A stretch of DNA of 64,000 bases from assembly GCA_024226515.1 (NCBI GenBank), contig JAAELQ010000239.1, positions 1 through 64,000 of the forward strand. Direction: 5' to 3'. The DNA comes from a bacterium (lineage in GTDB: Bacteria > Acidobacteriota > Polarisedimenticolia > Polarisedimenticolales > Polarisedimenticolaceae). Numbering within the stretch: the stretch's first letter is position 1; each line of letters opens with the position of its first letter. The notes below the pieces were generated by a model, which was not told the DNA's origin, ran no database searches, and worked only from the letters and a program-made list of their open reading frames with translations. Below, one piece after another: positions 1-8,492 of this stretch. The translations under genes and the position numbers were made by a program.

Positions 1-1
1 G

Positions 2-637
2 GGTGTCGAGCAGGACGGTTTCCGCGTGATCTACGGCAACATCCTCGACGAACGCTCGATGCAGCGCGCGCAGCTCGAGGACCGCACGTCCTGCCTCGCC
101 GTGACGACCAACGAAGAGGTCAATCTACTGGTCGCACGCACCGTCGCCGAGGACTTCAAGATCGAGCACTGCTACGTCGCATTGCGCAAGGACCGCCCGC
201 ACGTGACCGAGACGCTGGTGCGCGGCGCGGACGCCGAGGTCGTCTTCGGCGAGCCGCGCGACCTCGAGCTGTGGGACGTCCGTCTGCGTCGCGGCACCGT
301 CTCGCTGGAGCCGTGGAGCCTCGAGGTTCGCCCGGGCAATCTCGATCTCGACGTCCGCGACGAGAGACCGTTCGCCGTGCTCGAGGGCGTGTTGCTGCCG
401 ATGGTCGCGCAGCGCGGCCAGCATGCCGCGCCGGTCAACAGCAAGACGCTTTTCCGCAAGGGCGACATCGTGCATTTCGCGATTTTCGACGAGCAGCGCC
501 AGCAGGCATACGACTGGCTCGAGGAGCGTGGGTGGCTGCGGGTGCCGGATGCGGAGGCCGCCGAGGAAGAACTCACCGAGAAAGAGCCCGCCAAGGCCGT
601 CGACGAAGAGCCCGAACGAGAACTGACGCCCGCCTGA
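2..637 (+). CDS. Cation:proton antiporter, C-terminal RCK/TrkA part (5' partial)
   Basis: The frame is open from base 2, so the gene begins before the window. The visible 211 residues start inside a Rossmann-type RCK_N/TrkA-N fold: the pattern of an IYGNILDE strand, then LAVTTNEEVNLLVA, is typical of the NAD-binding regulatory domain of CPA-type Na+/H+ or K+/H+ antiporters. A TrkA-C-like region follows (KGDIVHFAIF), then an acidic Glu/Lys-rich tail. The membrane part is not visible. In the family this domain sits in the cytoplasm and gates ion exchange in response to nucleotides. The link to an antiporter rather than a stand-alone Trk protein is inference from the long divergent C-terminus. 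Confidence 0.7.
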   Translation, partial: GVEQDGFRVIYGNILDERSMQRAQLEDRTSCLAVTTNEEVNLLVARTVAEDFKIEHCYVALRKDRPHVTETLVRGADAEVVFGEPRDLELWDVRLRRGTVSLEPWSLEVRPGNLDLDVRDERPFAVLEGVLLPMVAQRGQHAAPVNSKTLFRKGDIVHFAIFDEQRQQAYDWLEERGWLRVPDAEAAEEELTEKEPAKAVDEEPERELTPA

Positions 638-655
638 CGCGTCGCCTCGCCCCCT

Positions 656-687
656 AAAAAAAGAGCGACTCCTTGGGGGGGCCGCTC
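656..687 (-). terminator. Rho-independent terminator, minus strand
   Basis: Read on the minus strand, the arms GAGCG (683-687) and CGCTC (663-667) close a stem that extends inward through a G-U and several G-C pairs with one mismatch. The loop is C-rich, and seven Ts follow (656-662 on the plus strand are As). No minus-strand protein gene lies just upstream, so it may end a small RNA. On the plus strand there is no T-tract. Confidence 0.55.
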
Positions 688-750
688 AAAAGCGCAGTGG
701 TATCGGCCGATACGGATGTCAGATCGGTCCGGCCGATTCGTTTGGCAACG
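656..750 (-). ncRNA. Candidate small RNA (weak)
   Basis: A minus-strand TATAAT (756-761) is followed about 90 nt later by the terminator at 656-687. The stretch between holds two further inverted repeats: a perfect palindrome TATCGGCCGATA (701-712) and ATCGG/CCGAT arms at 723-737. No good -35 box is visible at 16-19 bp, and no reading frame is convincing. This is a hypothesis from structure only; the palindromes could instead be operators for the downstream plus-strand gene. Confidence 0.25.
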
Positions 751-833
751 CCGTGATTATACGGCAAACACCGGGCTTTGGCTGCTGACCAGCGGACCGC
801 AAGTTCGCCAGAATTCGAGAGCTTTTCGCCGTT

Positions 834-863
834 TTGGGCGAGCCTGGCGCAGCGCCGTATAAT
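834..863 (+). promoter_or_regulatory. Promoter of GNAT/TonB-receptor genes
   Basis: A perfect TATAAT lies at 858-863 with a weak TTGGGC 18 bp upstream (834-839). Transcription would begin near 870. The ATG at 834 therefore cannot be the start of the acetyltransferase, which must start at 882 or 900. Confidence 0.55.
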
Positions 864-899
864 TCGGGCTCTTTTCCGGGCATGGGCCGAGAGGGGCCG

Positions 900-1427
900 T
901 TGGACGTACGACTCGAGCGCTGCCGTCTGCGTCGCTGGCGCGCCGGCGACGAGGACTCCCTGGCGAAACACGCCGACGATCGCGGCGTCTGGATCAATCT
1001 GCGCGATCGGTTCCCGCACCCGTTTCGCACCGAGGACGCGGTCGAATGGGTCCGCGCCAGCCTGGGAGTCTCACCGCCGAACCAGCTGGCGATCGAGGTC
1101 GACGGCGAGGCGGCGGGAGGCATCGGCATCTCGCCCGACGCGGACGTCCATCGCTTCTCGGCCGAGATCGGCTTCTGGCTCGGCCGGGCGCACTGGGGCC
1201 GTGGAATCATGACCGAGGCCTTGCGGGCCGCCGTCGACCACGCGTTCTCCGAGTTCGAGCTGGCCCGGTTGTACGCGGCGACGTTCGAGTGGAACGGCGG
1301 ATCGCGCTGTGTGCTGGAGAGGAACGGATTTGTTTGCGAGGGACGCATGCGTCGCTCGGTGTTCAAGGACGGGCGCTTCGCGGACCAGTTTCTGTACGCC
1401 CTGTTGAAGGAGGAACACGGGGCATGA
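900..1427 (+). CDS. GNAT family N-acetyltransferase (RimJ/RimL type)
   Basis: A predicted cytoplasmic acetyl-CoA-dependent N-acetyltransferase of 175 residues. It has the RimJ/RimL layout: an RLERCRLRRW opening strand, then GFWLGRAHWGRGIMTEALRA, which matches the acetyl-CoA pyrophosphate-binding loop, then the family-typical NGGSRCVLERNGFVCEG and a C-terminal FADQFLYALL strand. The TTG at 900 is chosen because GAGGGG lies 4-5 nt upstream; an in-frame ATG at 882 is the alternative, adding six residues. The substrate cannot be told; RimJ-like enzymes act on ribosomal proteins, others on small molecules. The stop overlaps the ATG of the TonB receptor gene (ATGA), so the two are probably co-translated. 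Confidence 0.82.
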   Translation: MDVRLERCRLRRWRAGDEDSLAKHADDRGVWINLRDRFPHPFRTEDAVEWVRASLGVSPPNQLAIEVDGEAAGGIGISPDADVHRFSAEIGFWLGRAHWGRGIMTEALRAAVDHAFSEFELARLYAATFEWNGGSRCVLERNGFVCEGRMRRSVFKDGRFADQFLYALLKEEHGA

Positions 1428-4400
1428 GGCTCTCTCCGCGTCACGTTGTCTCGGCGGTGGTTCTGTGTCTGCTCTGCTGCGCGTCCGTGTCGGCCGAGAC
1501 GGGCGGGCTCGAGGTGTTCGTCGCGGACGGCGGCGAGGGCGCGCCGCTTCCCGGCGCCACGGTCACGCTGAGCAACGAGCAGCAGCTCTCTCCGCCCACC
1601 GCGATGCTGACGGGCGAGGACGGCATCGCGCGTTTTCCGGTTCTGCGCTCGGGCACCGAGTACGTGATCGAGGTCGCGATGCCGGGATTCGCCAGGCGGC
1701 GCATCGCGGATCTGCGCGTCAGCACGGACCAGACATTCCGCGTGGACGTTCCGCTGTCCGAGGAGTTCACGCAGACGGTCGAGGTGACCGCGTCGCGCAG
1801 TGTCGTCGAGATCGACAACCAGGAGAAGGCCAGCCGTTTCGACCAGGAGTTCCTGGAGAGCCTCCCGGTCCCGGGGCGCTTCTACCAGAACATGCTCCCG
1901 CTGGCGCCCGGCGTGAACGACGCCGACGGCGACGGCAACCCCAACGTGCACGGCGGCCGCAAGCGCAACTTCAAGGCCGTGGTCGGAGGGGTCAGCAACA
2001 CCGACCCGTTGACCGGCGAATGGCTGGCGCGCATCAACTCCGAGTCGATCGAGGAGATCGAGATCATCACCGCTGCGGCGGGGGTGGAGTACGGCCGGGC
2101 CTCCGGCGGATTCGCCCGCGTCCTGCAGAAGCAGGGCAGCAACGAGCTCGAGGGCGTGGCCAGTTTCCTCTACGCCTCGTCCGAGCTCGACCGCGACGGC
2201 GGCGGCACGAACTCCGTCGTCGAGGTGCCGGACTTCGAGTGGCTGCAGCCCGCGTTCCACATCTCGGGTCCGATCGTGAAGGACCGCATGTGGTTCCGGC
2301 TGTCCCACGAGTACATCGACCGCGAGCAGCCGGTGGCGTTCATCGACCGGCTCGACGTGATCCAGCGCAAGCAGAGCATGAACGACGACCAGATCACGTG
2401 GCAGCTCTCGCCGCGCAACAAGCTGGCGTTCCAGTTTCAGTCGGACCCGCTGGAGATCGAGAACTTCGGCATGAGCTCGCGCATCCCCGCCGAATCGAGC
2501 CAGCGGCTCGAGCGCGGCGGCGAGACCTACAAGCTCACGTGGACCGCGCCGTACTCCTCGCGTTTGCTCGTCGAGACCCAGGTCGCGTACCAGGATCATG
2601 AACGCAACAGCTACCCGCAAAGCGCGGGCCTGTTCAACGGCTGCGTCGCGTTCGGCCTGTTCGGCGGCACGTTCGCATCTCTCGACCAGTCGGGTTGCAC
2701 CAACACCGACACCGGGCGCGTCAGCGGCTCGTATCCCGAGACGTCACTCGACAACCGTCAGCGACTCTCGGTGCGCAGCCAGGCGACCTACTTCCTCGGG
2801 CAGTGGCTCGGCGCGTCGCACCGGTTGAAGTTCGGCTTCGAGGTGGAGAACGAGCGTTACTACCGCGAACTCGAACGGCGGCCCGACATCACGTTCTTCA
2901 CCGAGATGGTCGGGCTGGGCGAGATCGTCGGCACCGCGACCACGCGCGTGTCGGTGCCCGCCTCGTCGGCGGGCCGCGCGACCGGGACCAGCTGGGCGCT
3001 GTACGCGGAAGATCAGCTGCGGCCGGCGAACGGTCTGTCCGTCACGCTGGGCCTGCGTTTCGACCGCGAGGAGATCAACTCGGAGGGGCAGCTTCCGTTC
3101 GACCCCCAGGCCGAAGCGGCGGAGTTCCTCGAGCGGATTCAGACGGAGGACCCCGTCCGTGTCGCGCAGGACGTCTTCACGGCCTACGGCAACATCGCCG
3201 AGTTCCAGCGCGACCTTGCCGCCATCCTCGGTGTGCTGCCTCCGGAGGTGCAACTGGGCTCGGCCGCTCAGCAGAGCCAGATCTGGAATTCGCGGCGCGT
3301 GGCCGACTCGATCAACATGGTCGAGAACAACATCTCGCCGCGCATCGCCGTCGCCTGGGATCCCTGGGCCAACGGCAAGACCAAGTTCGCGGCAACCGCC
3401 GGGCGTTACTACGACAAGATCGTGCTGGCCGTACCGCTGCTGGAGATCGAACCGCCGGAGGCGTCCCTGGTCTTCACCGCGGTGCCGTTCGGCGACGGGT
3501 TCCTCGCGCTCGACCGACCCTCGGGCGTGGCCCCGACGGTCAGCGTGCACATGGTCGACCGCGACCTCGAGACGCCGTATCAGGACGAGCTGTCGCTGAG
3601 CTTCGAGCGTGAGCTGTGGACCGAGAGCTCGATCAAGCTGACCTACGTGCGACGCAAGTTCCGCGACCAGATCCAGGACGAGGACATCAACCACGTCACC
3701 GGCGACCTGGGCCGCTGCGACCGTTTTCCGAGCGGCAACTACGGCGTGGTCAGGAGCCCCGGCGTCGGGCTGGTCCGCGACGAGAACGACGACTTCTACA
3801 CGGACACCGAGGTCGGCGACGGCGACGGGATCATCGACGACTGCACCGGCGATCTGGTGCCGATCGGAGGGGCGGTCCTCGGCCAGTTCCAGGAGGTCGC
3901 CGACGGGCTGCCGGACCTCTACGTGCAGAACCCGGGCTGGGGCAAGCTGCTGCTGGTCGGCAATTTCAACACGTCGGACTACGAGGCGTACGTGCTGGAG
4001 CTCGTGCGCCGGATGTATCGCAGCTGGCAGCTCAACGCGTCGTACACCTGGTCGGAGGCGATCGGAGATGCCGAGGACTTCACTCAGATCCTCGGCAACG
4101 AGCGCAACCTGACCGAGGACGAGCGCGGCTTTCTCAGCTACGACCAGCGTCACGCCGTCAAGATCAGCGCGATGTCGATCACGCCCTGGGGCTTCCGCCT
4201 CGGCGGTTCCATCCGCTGGGAGTCTGGGCTGCCGTACTCGCTGCTGATCTCGAAACAGACCGTCTTCGCCACCCCGCCGCAGTACCAGAATCTGGGCGAC
4301 CGCGACGTCGACGTACGCTTCCGCTATCCGACACGGCAGCGCAACGATCAGCGCAACCCGGACTACTGGACGTTCGACGTGCGACTGGCCAAGGAATTCT

Positions 4401-4555
4401 CGATGCCGCGCGGTGTCGGGCTGCAGCTGACGGCCGAGATCTTCAACCTGCTCAACGACGACACGCTGCGGCTCGAGGACCAGGTCAACGGCATCAACGG
4501 CGGAGAGCGGCGATTCGGCCGCCAGTTCCAGATCGGTCTGCGCCTCGGTTTCTGA
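1424..4555 (+). CDS. TonB-dependent receptor, Oar-like
   Basis: Outer-membrane receptor of 1043 residues. A signal peptide ends near ASVSA (residue about 24). A carboxypeptidase-regulatory-like beta-sandwich (about 26-105) precedes the plug (about 110-230; VTASRSVVEID, then ESLPVPGRFYQNMLPLAPGV), and the rest is a long beta-barrel ending in phenylalanine (QIGLRLGF), as outer-membrane proteins do. The Oar-like class takes up large or polymeric substrates, or acts in adhesion and secretion; the ligand is unknown. A loop near residues 785-805 is rich in Asp and Gly (DTEVGDGDGIIDDC), resembling a calcium-binding turn. It overlaps the GNAT gene by 4 bp, and the next gene follows after 19 bp, so the three may form one operon. 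Confidence 0.88.
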   Translation: MRLSPRHVVSAVVLCLLCCASVSAETGGLEVFVADGGEGAPLPGATVTLSNEQQLSPPTAMLTGEDGIARFPVLRSGTEYVIEVAMPGFARRRIADLRVSTDQTFRVDVPLSEEFTQTVEVTASRSVVEIDNQEKASRFDQEFLESLPVPGRFYQNMLPLAPGVNDADGDGNPNVHGGRKRNFKAVVGGVSNTDPLTGEWLARINSESIEEIEIITAAAGVEYGRASGGFARVLQKQGSNELEGVASFLYASSELDRDGGGTNSVVEVPDFEWLQPAFHISGPIVKDRMWFRLSHEYIDREQPVAFIDRLDVIQRKQSMNDDQITWQLSPRNKLAFQFQSDPLEIENFGMSSRIPAESSQRLERGGETYKLTWTAPYSSRLLVETQVAYQDHERNSYPQSAGLFNGCVAFGLFGGTFASLDQSGCTNTDTGRVSGSYPETSLDNRQRLSVRSQATYFLGQWLGASHRLKFGFEVENERYYRELERRPDITFFTEMVGLGEIVGTATTRVSVPASSAGRATGTSWALYAEDQLRPANGLSVTLGLRFDREEINSEGQLPFDPQAEAAEFLERIQTEDPVRVAQDVFTAYGNIAEFQRDLAAILGVLPPEVQLGSAAQQSQIWNSRRVADSINMVENNISPRIAVAWDPWANGKTKFAATAGRYYDKIVLAVPLLEIEPPEASLVFTAVPFGDGFLALDRPSGVAPTVSVHMVDRDLETPYQDELSLSFERELWTESSIKLTYVRRKFRDQIQDEDINHVTGDLGRCDRFPSGNYGVVRSPGVGLVRDENDDFYTDTEVGDGDGIIDDCTGDLVPIGGAVLGQFQEVADGLPDLYVQNPGWGKLLLVGNFNTSDYEAYVLELVRRMYRSWQLNASYTWSEAIGDAEDFTQILGNERNLTEDERGFLSYDQRHAVKISAMSITPWGFRLGGSIRWESGLPYSLLISKQTVFATPPQYQNLGDRDVDVRFRYPTRQRNDQRNPDYWTFDVRLAKEFSMPRGVGLQLTAEIFNLLNDDTLRLEDQVNGINGGERRFGRQFQIGLRLGF

Positions 4556-4574
4556 TCCGGAAAGCGGAGGGGAG

Positions 4575-5936
4575 ATGCGCTTCCGTCGGTTGATGATTCT
4601 CGCTGCGCCGATGCTGCTCGTATGCGTCGTGGCGTCGGCAGCGGAGCAGCGGCGCGCCGGAACCGACTGGCCCGGCTTCCTCGGTCCGACCGGGGACGGG
4701 GTCTCGTCGGAGACCGGTCTGCTCGAACGCGTTCCGGAGCAGGGACCGCGCATCGTGTGGCAGCACGAGGCGGGCGAGGGCTACGGCGCACCGTCGATCG
4801 CCGACGGCCGGCTGTACCTGTTCGACCGCGTCGGCGACCGCGCGCGATTGACCTGCCGCGACAGCGAGACCGGCCGGCCGTTGTGGGTCCGGGACTACGA
4901 GACGCAATATGAGGATCCTTATGGGTTCTCGGGCGGCCCGCGCGCCGTGCCCGTCGTCGACGGCGACCGCGTCTACACCTTCGGGGTCGAGGGGCGCCTG
5001 CGCTGCCATCGCGCGCAGGACGGCAAGCTGCTGTGGGACGTCGACACTGCGGCCGAATTCGGCGTGGTGCAGAACTTCTTCGGAGTCGGCAGCACGCCCG
5101 TGGTCGAGGGCGAGCTGCTGATCGTGCCGGTCGGCGGCAGCGCGAAGGACTCTCCCGGAGTCCAGTCCGGTGAGGTGCAGCCGAACGGCAGCGGGATCGT
5201 CGCGTTCGACAAGCGCAAGGGGAAGGTCGAGTGGCGCGCCGGCGACGAGCTGGCCAGCTACAGCAGCCCCGTCGCGGCGACGGTCGGCGAGCGGCGGTTG
5301 ATGTTCTGGTTTGCGCGCGGCGGTCTGCTCGCGTTCCGTCCGGCGGACGGCAAGATCGAGTTCTCCCTGCCGTGGCGTGCGAAGAAGCTCGAGTCGGTCA
5401 ACGCGGCCAACCCCGTCGTCGTCGGCGATCGCGTGTTCATCACCGAGGCCTACGCTCCGGGCGGGGCGCTGCTGCAGGTCAAGTCGGACGGCGTCGAGGT
5501 GCTGTGGAAGGACGGCCGCCGCGACCAGGCGCTGGCCAGCCACAGGAGCACGCCCGTGCACCACGAGGGCATCCTCTACGGCTGCCACGGCCAGGGCAGC
5601 GGTGAGGCCGAGCTGCGCGCGGTGGAGCTGGCGACGGGCATGGTGCGCTGGAAGCACCCGGGCCTGGGGCGTACGACGACGCTCCTCGTCGAGGGACACC
5701 TGATCGTGCTGGGCGAGCGCGGCCGTGTGTTGCTGGTCGAGGCGACGCCCGAGGCCTACCGCGAGGTCGCCGACTGGACGCCGACCGACGACGAGGGCAA
5801 GTCGTTGCTCGAGTATCCGGCGTGGAACGCGCCGGTGCTGTCGCACGGGCTGCTCTACCTGCGCGGCAAGGAGCGTCTCGTCTGTCTCGATCTGACGCCG
5901 CCGCCGGATGCGACGAAACCTACGCGGGGGCGTTGA
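4575..5936 (+). CDS. Secreted PQQ-like beta-propeller protein
   Basis: A 453-residue protein with an N-terminal signal peptide (MRFRRLMILAAPMLLVCVVA, cut near SAAEQ) and repeated propeller blades of the PQQ/BamB type: units such as GRLYLFDRV, GDRVYTFGVEG and DGKLLWDV recur through the sequence. The first mature segment, DWPGFLGPTGDGVSSE, is typical of a large family of envelope propellers found beside TonB receptors and in Planctomycetes and Acidobacteria. No BamB lipobox is present, so a role in outer-membrane assembly is unlikely. No catalytic residues of quinoprotein dehydrogenases are evident. GGAGGGG lies just before the ATG. Function is unknown; a scaffold or binding role is inferred. 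Confidence 0.75.
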   Translation: MRFRRLMILAAPMLLVCVVASAAEQRRAGTDWPGFLGPTGDGVSSETGLLERVPEQGPRIVWQHEAGEGYGAPSIADGRLYLFDRVGDRARLTCRDSETGRPLWVRDYETQYEDPYGFSGGPRAVPVVDGDRVYTFGVEGRLRCHRAQDGKLLWDVDTAAEFGVVQNFFGVGSTPVVEGELLIVPVGGSAKDSPGVQSGEVQPNGSGIVAFDKRKGKVEWRAGDELASYSSPVAATVGERRLMFWFARGGLLAFRPADGKIEFSLPWRAKKLESVNAANPVVVGDRVFITEAYAPGGALLQVKSDGVEVLWKDGRRDQALASHRSTPVHHEGILYGCHGQGSGEAELRAVELATGMVRWKHPGLGRTTTLLVEGHLIVLGERGRVLLVEATPEAYREVADWTPTDDEGKSLLEYPAWNAPVLSHGLLYLRGKERLVCLDLTPPPDATKPTRGR

Positions 5937-6036
5937 CCCGCCGCGCCAGGTCTCGAGGGTAACGCAAAGGTTGCGCTCGCATGCGCGTTTCTTTGCGCCG
6001 GATCGATTCGTTCGCGGTATGTTTGCCACAGGCCGG

Positions 6037-6044
6037 AAAGGAGG
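6037..6044 (+). promoter_or_regulatory. Strong ribosome binding site fixing the start at 6050
   Basis: AAAGGAGG ends 5 nt before the ATG at 6050. This selects that codon over an upstream in-frame ATG at 5981 that would place a non-signal sequence before the signal peptide. Confidence 0.7.
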
Positions 6045-6049
6045 CGGTG

Positions 6050-8122
6050 ATGCGCGATCTTCGCACGCAAGTTCCGACCGTTGCACGACTCGTTTCGGGA
6101 GTTCTGCTCGCGGCCCTTCTCGCCACGCCGTCCCTTGCGGCGGTAAGCACCGTCGACCACACGGCTACCGCTACGGTCACCTTCTACCTCGAGGGAGGCG
6201 GAGTCGAGGAGGCCACGGATGCCCTCCCTCCGGGCACGCCCGGCTCGCTGGACGTCGAGCTCGGTACGCCGGGGGCGATCTACGGCCGCGCATGGTTGAC
6301 GTCGGCGTTCTCGATTTCCGGCGGCGCGTTCGAGGCCCATTCGGAATACAACCTGCCCCACGTCGGAAGTGAGTTCGACCATGCCGCTGCGCGCATCATC
6401 TGGACGTTCGAGGTCCTAGCGGACGTGGACTACGTTCTCGACTCGTTGGGGAGTTACCTCTCTAAAGCCTCGTTTCGCTTGACCGACGGAGAGGACTGCA
6501 TCGCGGTGGAGTCCTGGCCGTTCCCGGAGTGTTGCGAGGAAGCGGATCCGTCCGAGTGTCGGCGGGTCTCCGACACGATGCTCTCCGGCACGCTGTCACC
6601 AGGGCAGTACACGCTCAGGGTCTCGACGTACTCGGGTGGCAGCGTTTACGACGACGATTTATCGGAGATCGACTTCTCCATCGACTTCACGTGCACCACA
6701 CCGGGGGACGCGGATTGCGACGCGGCTCCCGATGCGACCGACCTGTGCGTCGATGTGTTCGACCCGGACCAGCTCGACTCGGACGGCGACCTCGTCGGCG
6801 ACGCGTGCGACTTCTGCCCGCTCGATGCGGCCAACGACGCCGACGCGGACGGCCTGTGCGCCGATGTCGACGTCTGTCCGTCCGTGTTCGACCCGTTGCA
6901 GACGGACTCGGACGGCGACCTCGTCGGCGACGCGTGCGACGTCTGCCCGTTCGATGCGGCCAACGACGCCGACGCGGACGGCCTGTGCGTTCCCGAGGAT
7001 GCGTGCCCGCTGGATCCGCTGAACGACGCCGACGGCGTGTGCGCTCCCGAGGATCGATGTCCCGCGATCGACGATCCGATCAATCTCGACTCCGACGGCG
7101 ACGGTCTCGGAGACTACTGCGACACCTGCCCGGTAGTCTCGAACGCCGCTCAGACCGATGCGGACGGAGACGGGGTCGGCGACGCGTGCGACAACTGCGG
7201 CGACGCGGCCAACCCGGCCCAGGCCGAATCCGACGCCGGCAGCACCGCGCACGCCCAGTGGGCGGTCGCGGCGGCCGCATCGAGCGAGTACGACGCGGTC
7301 GACTGGGGCGCGGTGCAGGCGACCGGTCCGCCGGACTCGAACGGCGTGTGCGAGGACGCGGCGACGAACTGGTCGCCGGCCGACTACACGTCCGCCCCCG
7401 AATGGCTCGAGCTGTCCTACGCGGAGCCGGTCCACGCCACCGGCGTGAGCGTCCACGAGGCGCTGGGCGACGGCTTCGTGACGCGCATCGAGCTGCGTGA
7501 CGCGAACGGGACGCTGCACACCGTGTGGGACGAGACCGACACGACGCCCTGCGGCGGTGTGCTGCACGCGAGCTGGGAGACGACGACCTACCTCGTCAAG
7601 GGCGTCCGCGTGACGACGGAGCTGCCGTCCTGGGAGGAGATCGACGCGGTCGAGCTGCTCGGCTTGCGCGGCGTTGCCGGCGACGGCGTGGGCGACGCGT
7701 GCGACAACTGCGCCCACGTCTCCAACGCGGGCCAGGAGGACGCGGACGCGGACGGGTCCGGCGACGCGTGCGATTGCGCGCCGCTCGACCCGGCGCAACG
7801 CCGGCCGGGGCCGGTTTCGGGCCTGGTGGCGGACAAGATCCTCGGCGGCGGTGCGGCGCTGCTGAGCTGGGACGCGGCAGGCGGTGCCGAAACCTACTCC
7901 GTCACGCGCGGCGCGACGGTTTCCCTCGCGAGCGGCGACTACGGCAGCTGCCTGGCGGCCGACGTCCCGGGGCAGAGCCTGGACGACGCCGAGCTGCCCG
8001 CACCGGGCACGGCGTACGCGTACATCGTGCGCGGCGTCAGCACGATCTGTGGCCCTGGCGAGCTCGGGTTTGACGGGGGCGGCGCGTTACGCGCCAACAC
8101 GAATCCCGAGGCCTGTCCGTGA
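6050..8122 (+). CDS. Secreted thrombospondin type-3 repeat protein with inserted discoidin-like module
   Basis: A 690-residue protein. A signal peptide (about 1-30, ending SLAA) is followed by an unassigned beta-rich domain (to about 220). Cysteine-paired TSP type-3 calcium repeats come next (about 224-390; units like DSDGDLVGDACDFCP and DADGDGVGDACDNCG). A module of about 150 residues (394-544; EWLELSYAEPVHATGVSVHE) resembling a discoidin/Pappalysin-type galactose-binding fold then interrupts the repeats. Another TSP3 pair follows (544-580), then a C-terminal fibronectin-III-like segment (LLSWDAAGGAETYSVTRG). Such proteins bind calcium outside the cell and often mediate adhesion; the role here is not known. 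Its stop codon lies in the loop of a small hairpin shared with the convergent toxin gene. Confidence 0.8.
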   Translation: MRDLRTQVPTVARLVSGVLLAALLATPSLAAVSTVDHTATATVTFYLEGGGVEEATDALPPGTPGSLDVELGTPGAIYGRAWLTSAFSISGGAFEAHSEYNLPHVGSEFDHAAARIIWTFEVLADVDYVLDSLGSYLSKASFRLTDGEDCIAVESWPFPECCEEADPSECRRVSDTMLSGTLSPGQYTLRVSTYSGGSVYDDDLSEIDFSIDFTCTTPGDADCDAAPDATDLCVDVFDPDQLDSDGDLVGDACDFCPLDAANDADADGLCADVDVCPSVFDPLQTDSDGDLVGDACDVCPFDAANDADADGLCVPEDACPLDPLNDADGVCAPEDRCPAIDDPINLDSDGDGLGDYCDTCPVVSNAAQTDADGDGVGDACDNCGDAANPAQAESDAGSTAHAQWAVAAAASSEYDAVDWGAVQATGPPDSNGVCEDAATNWSPADYTSAPEWLELSYAEPVHATGVSVHEALGDGFVTRIELRDANGTLHTVWDETDTTPCGGVLHASWETTTYLVKGVRVTTELPSWEEIDAVELLGLRGVAGDGVGDACDNCAHVSNAGQEDADADGSGDACDCAPLDPAQRRPGPVSGLVADKILGGGAALLSWDAAGGAETYSVTRGATVSLASGDYGSCLAADVPGQSLDDAELPAPGTAYAYIVRGVSTICGPGELGFDGGGALRANTNPEACP
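6776..6989 (+). repeat. 129-bp tandem duplication inside the TSP3 repeats
   Basis: An 85-bp stretch at 6776-6860 recurs at 6905-6989 with two base differences. The offset is 129 bp (43 codons), so the reading frame is kept. This near identity at DNA level points to a recent duplication or gene conversion of one calcium repeat unit. Confidence 0.75.
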
Positions 8123-8129
8123 CGGACTA
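8115..8129. terminator. Compact hairpin shared by two convergent stop codons
   Basis: GTCCG and CGGAC form a perfect 5-bp stem whose three-base loop is the TGA stop of the plus-strand gene (8120-8122). The minus-strand toxin stop (CTA, 8127-8129) overlaps the last base of the stem. There is no T-tract, so terminator function is only suggested. Confidence 0.35.
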
Positions 8130-8492
8130 GCGACCGGCCAGCGGAACACGTCGTGAGCGACGGATGGCGCGATCGCGCGTCACCAGCGGGACGTTGTGCA
8201 CGACGCTGGTCGCCGCGATCAGTTCGTCGGCGGGATCGCCCTTGAAGTCGAGGCGCGTCGACGCGCGAGCCACCTCGAGATCCAGCGGCCAGACTTTGAT
8301 CGACTTCAACGTGCGGACGACTTCCGGCGAGTCGAGGTCGACGTCCACTCGTTTCAGCTGGACCAGCTTCGCGATCTCCCACAGCACGATCGCGGAGATG
8401 CTCCAGGGATTCCGTGACAGCAGTGTCTTCTCGCTCCGCTCCAGCGATCCGGCGAGCGCGTGAAGCAGCACGTGCGTGTCAAGGTTCAGCAA
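8127..8492 (-). CDS. PIN-domain toxin (VapC-like)
   Basis: A 121-residue PIN-fold ribonuclease. The expected acidic residues are visible: Asp5 in NLDTHVLLHAL, Glu in AIVLWEIAKL, Asp in GDPADELIAATS, and Asp in PLVTRDRAIR. PIN toxins of type II systems cut tRNA or rRNA with Mg2+ or Mn2+ when freed from their antitoxin. It lies 3' of an antitoxin gene and overlaps it by 14 bp. It converges on the TSP3 gene with only 4 bp between stops. Identification is secure as a PIN toxin; the RNA target is unknown. Confidence 0.88.
   Translation of the reverse strand: MLNLDTHVLLHALAGSLERSEKTLLSRNPWSISAIVLWEIAKLVQLKRVDVDLDSPEVVRTLKSIKVWPLDLEVARASTRLDFKGDPADELIAATSVVHNVPLVTRDRAIRRSRRVPLAGR

Noticed and set aside
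834-899. ATG 834 as start of the acetyltransferase
   Set aside because: A TATAAT box lies at 858-863, downstream of this codon, and the extra residues do not match the family.
2744-4753. A 669-residue open frame antisense to the TonB receptor, and similar long antisense frames at 719-2620 and 17197-19560
   Set aside because: High GC keeps stop codons rare on the opposite strand. These frames have no recognisable motifs, run across gene boundaries, and mirror genes with clear domains and ribosome binding sites.
6720-7215. Regular short repeats that could suggest a CRISPR array
   Set aside because: They encode in-frame calcium-binding repeats in a secreted protein; unit lengths vary and there are no spacers of constant size.
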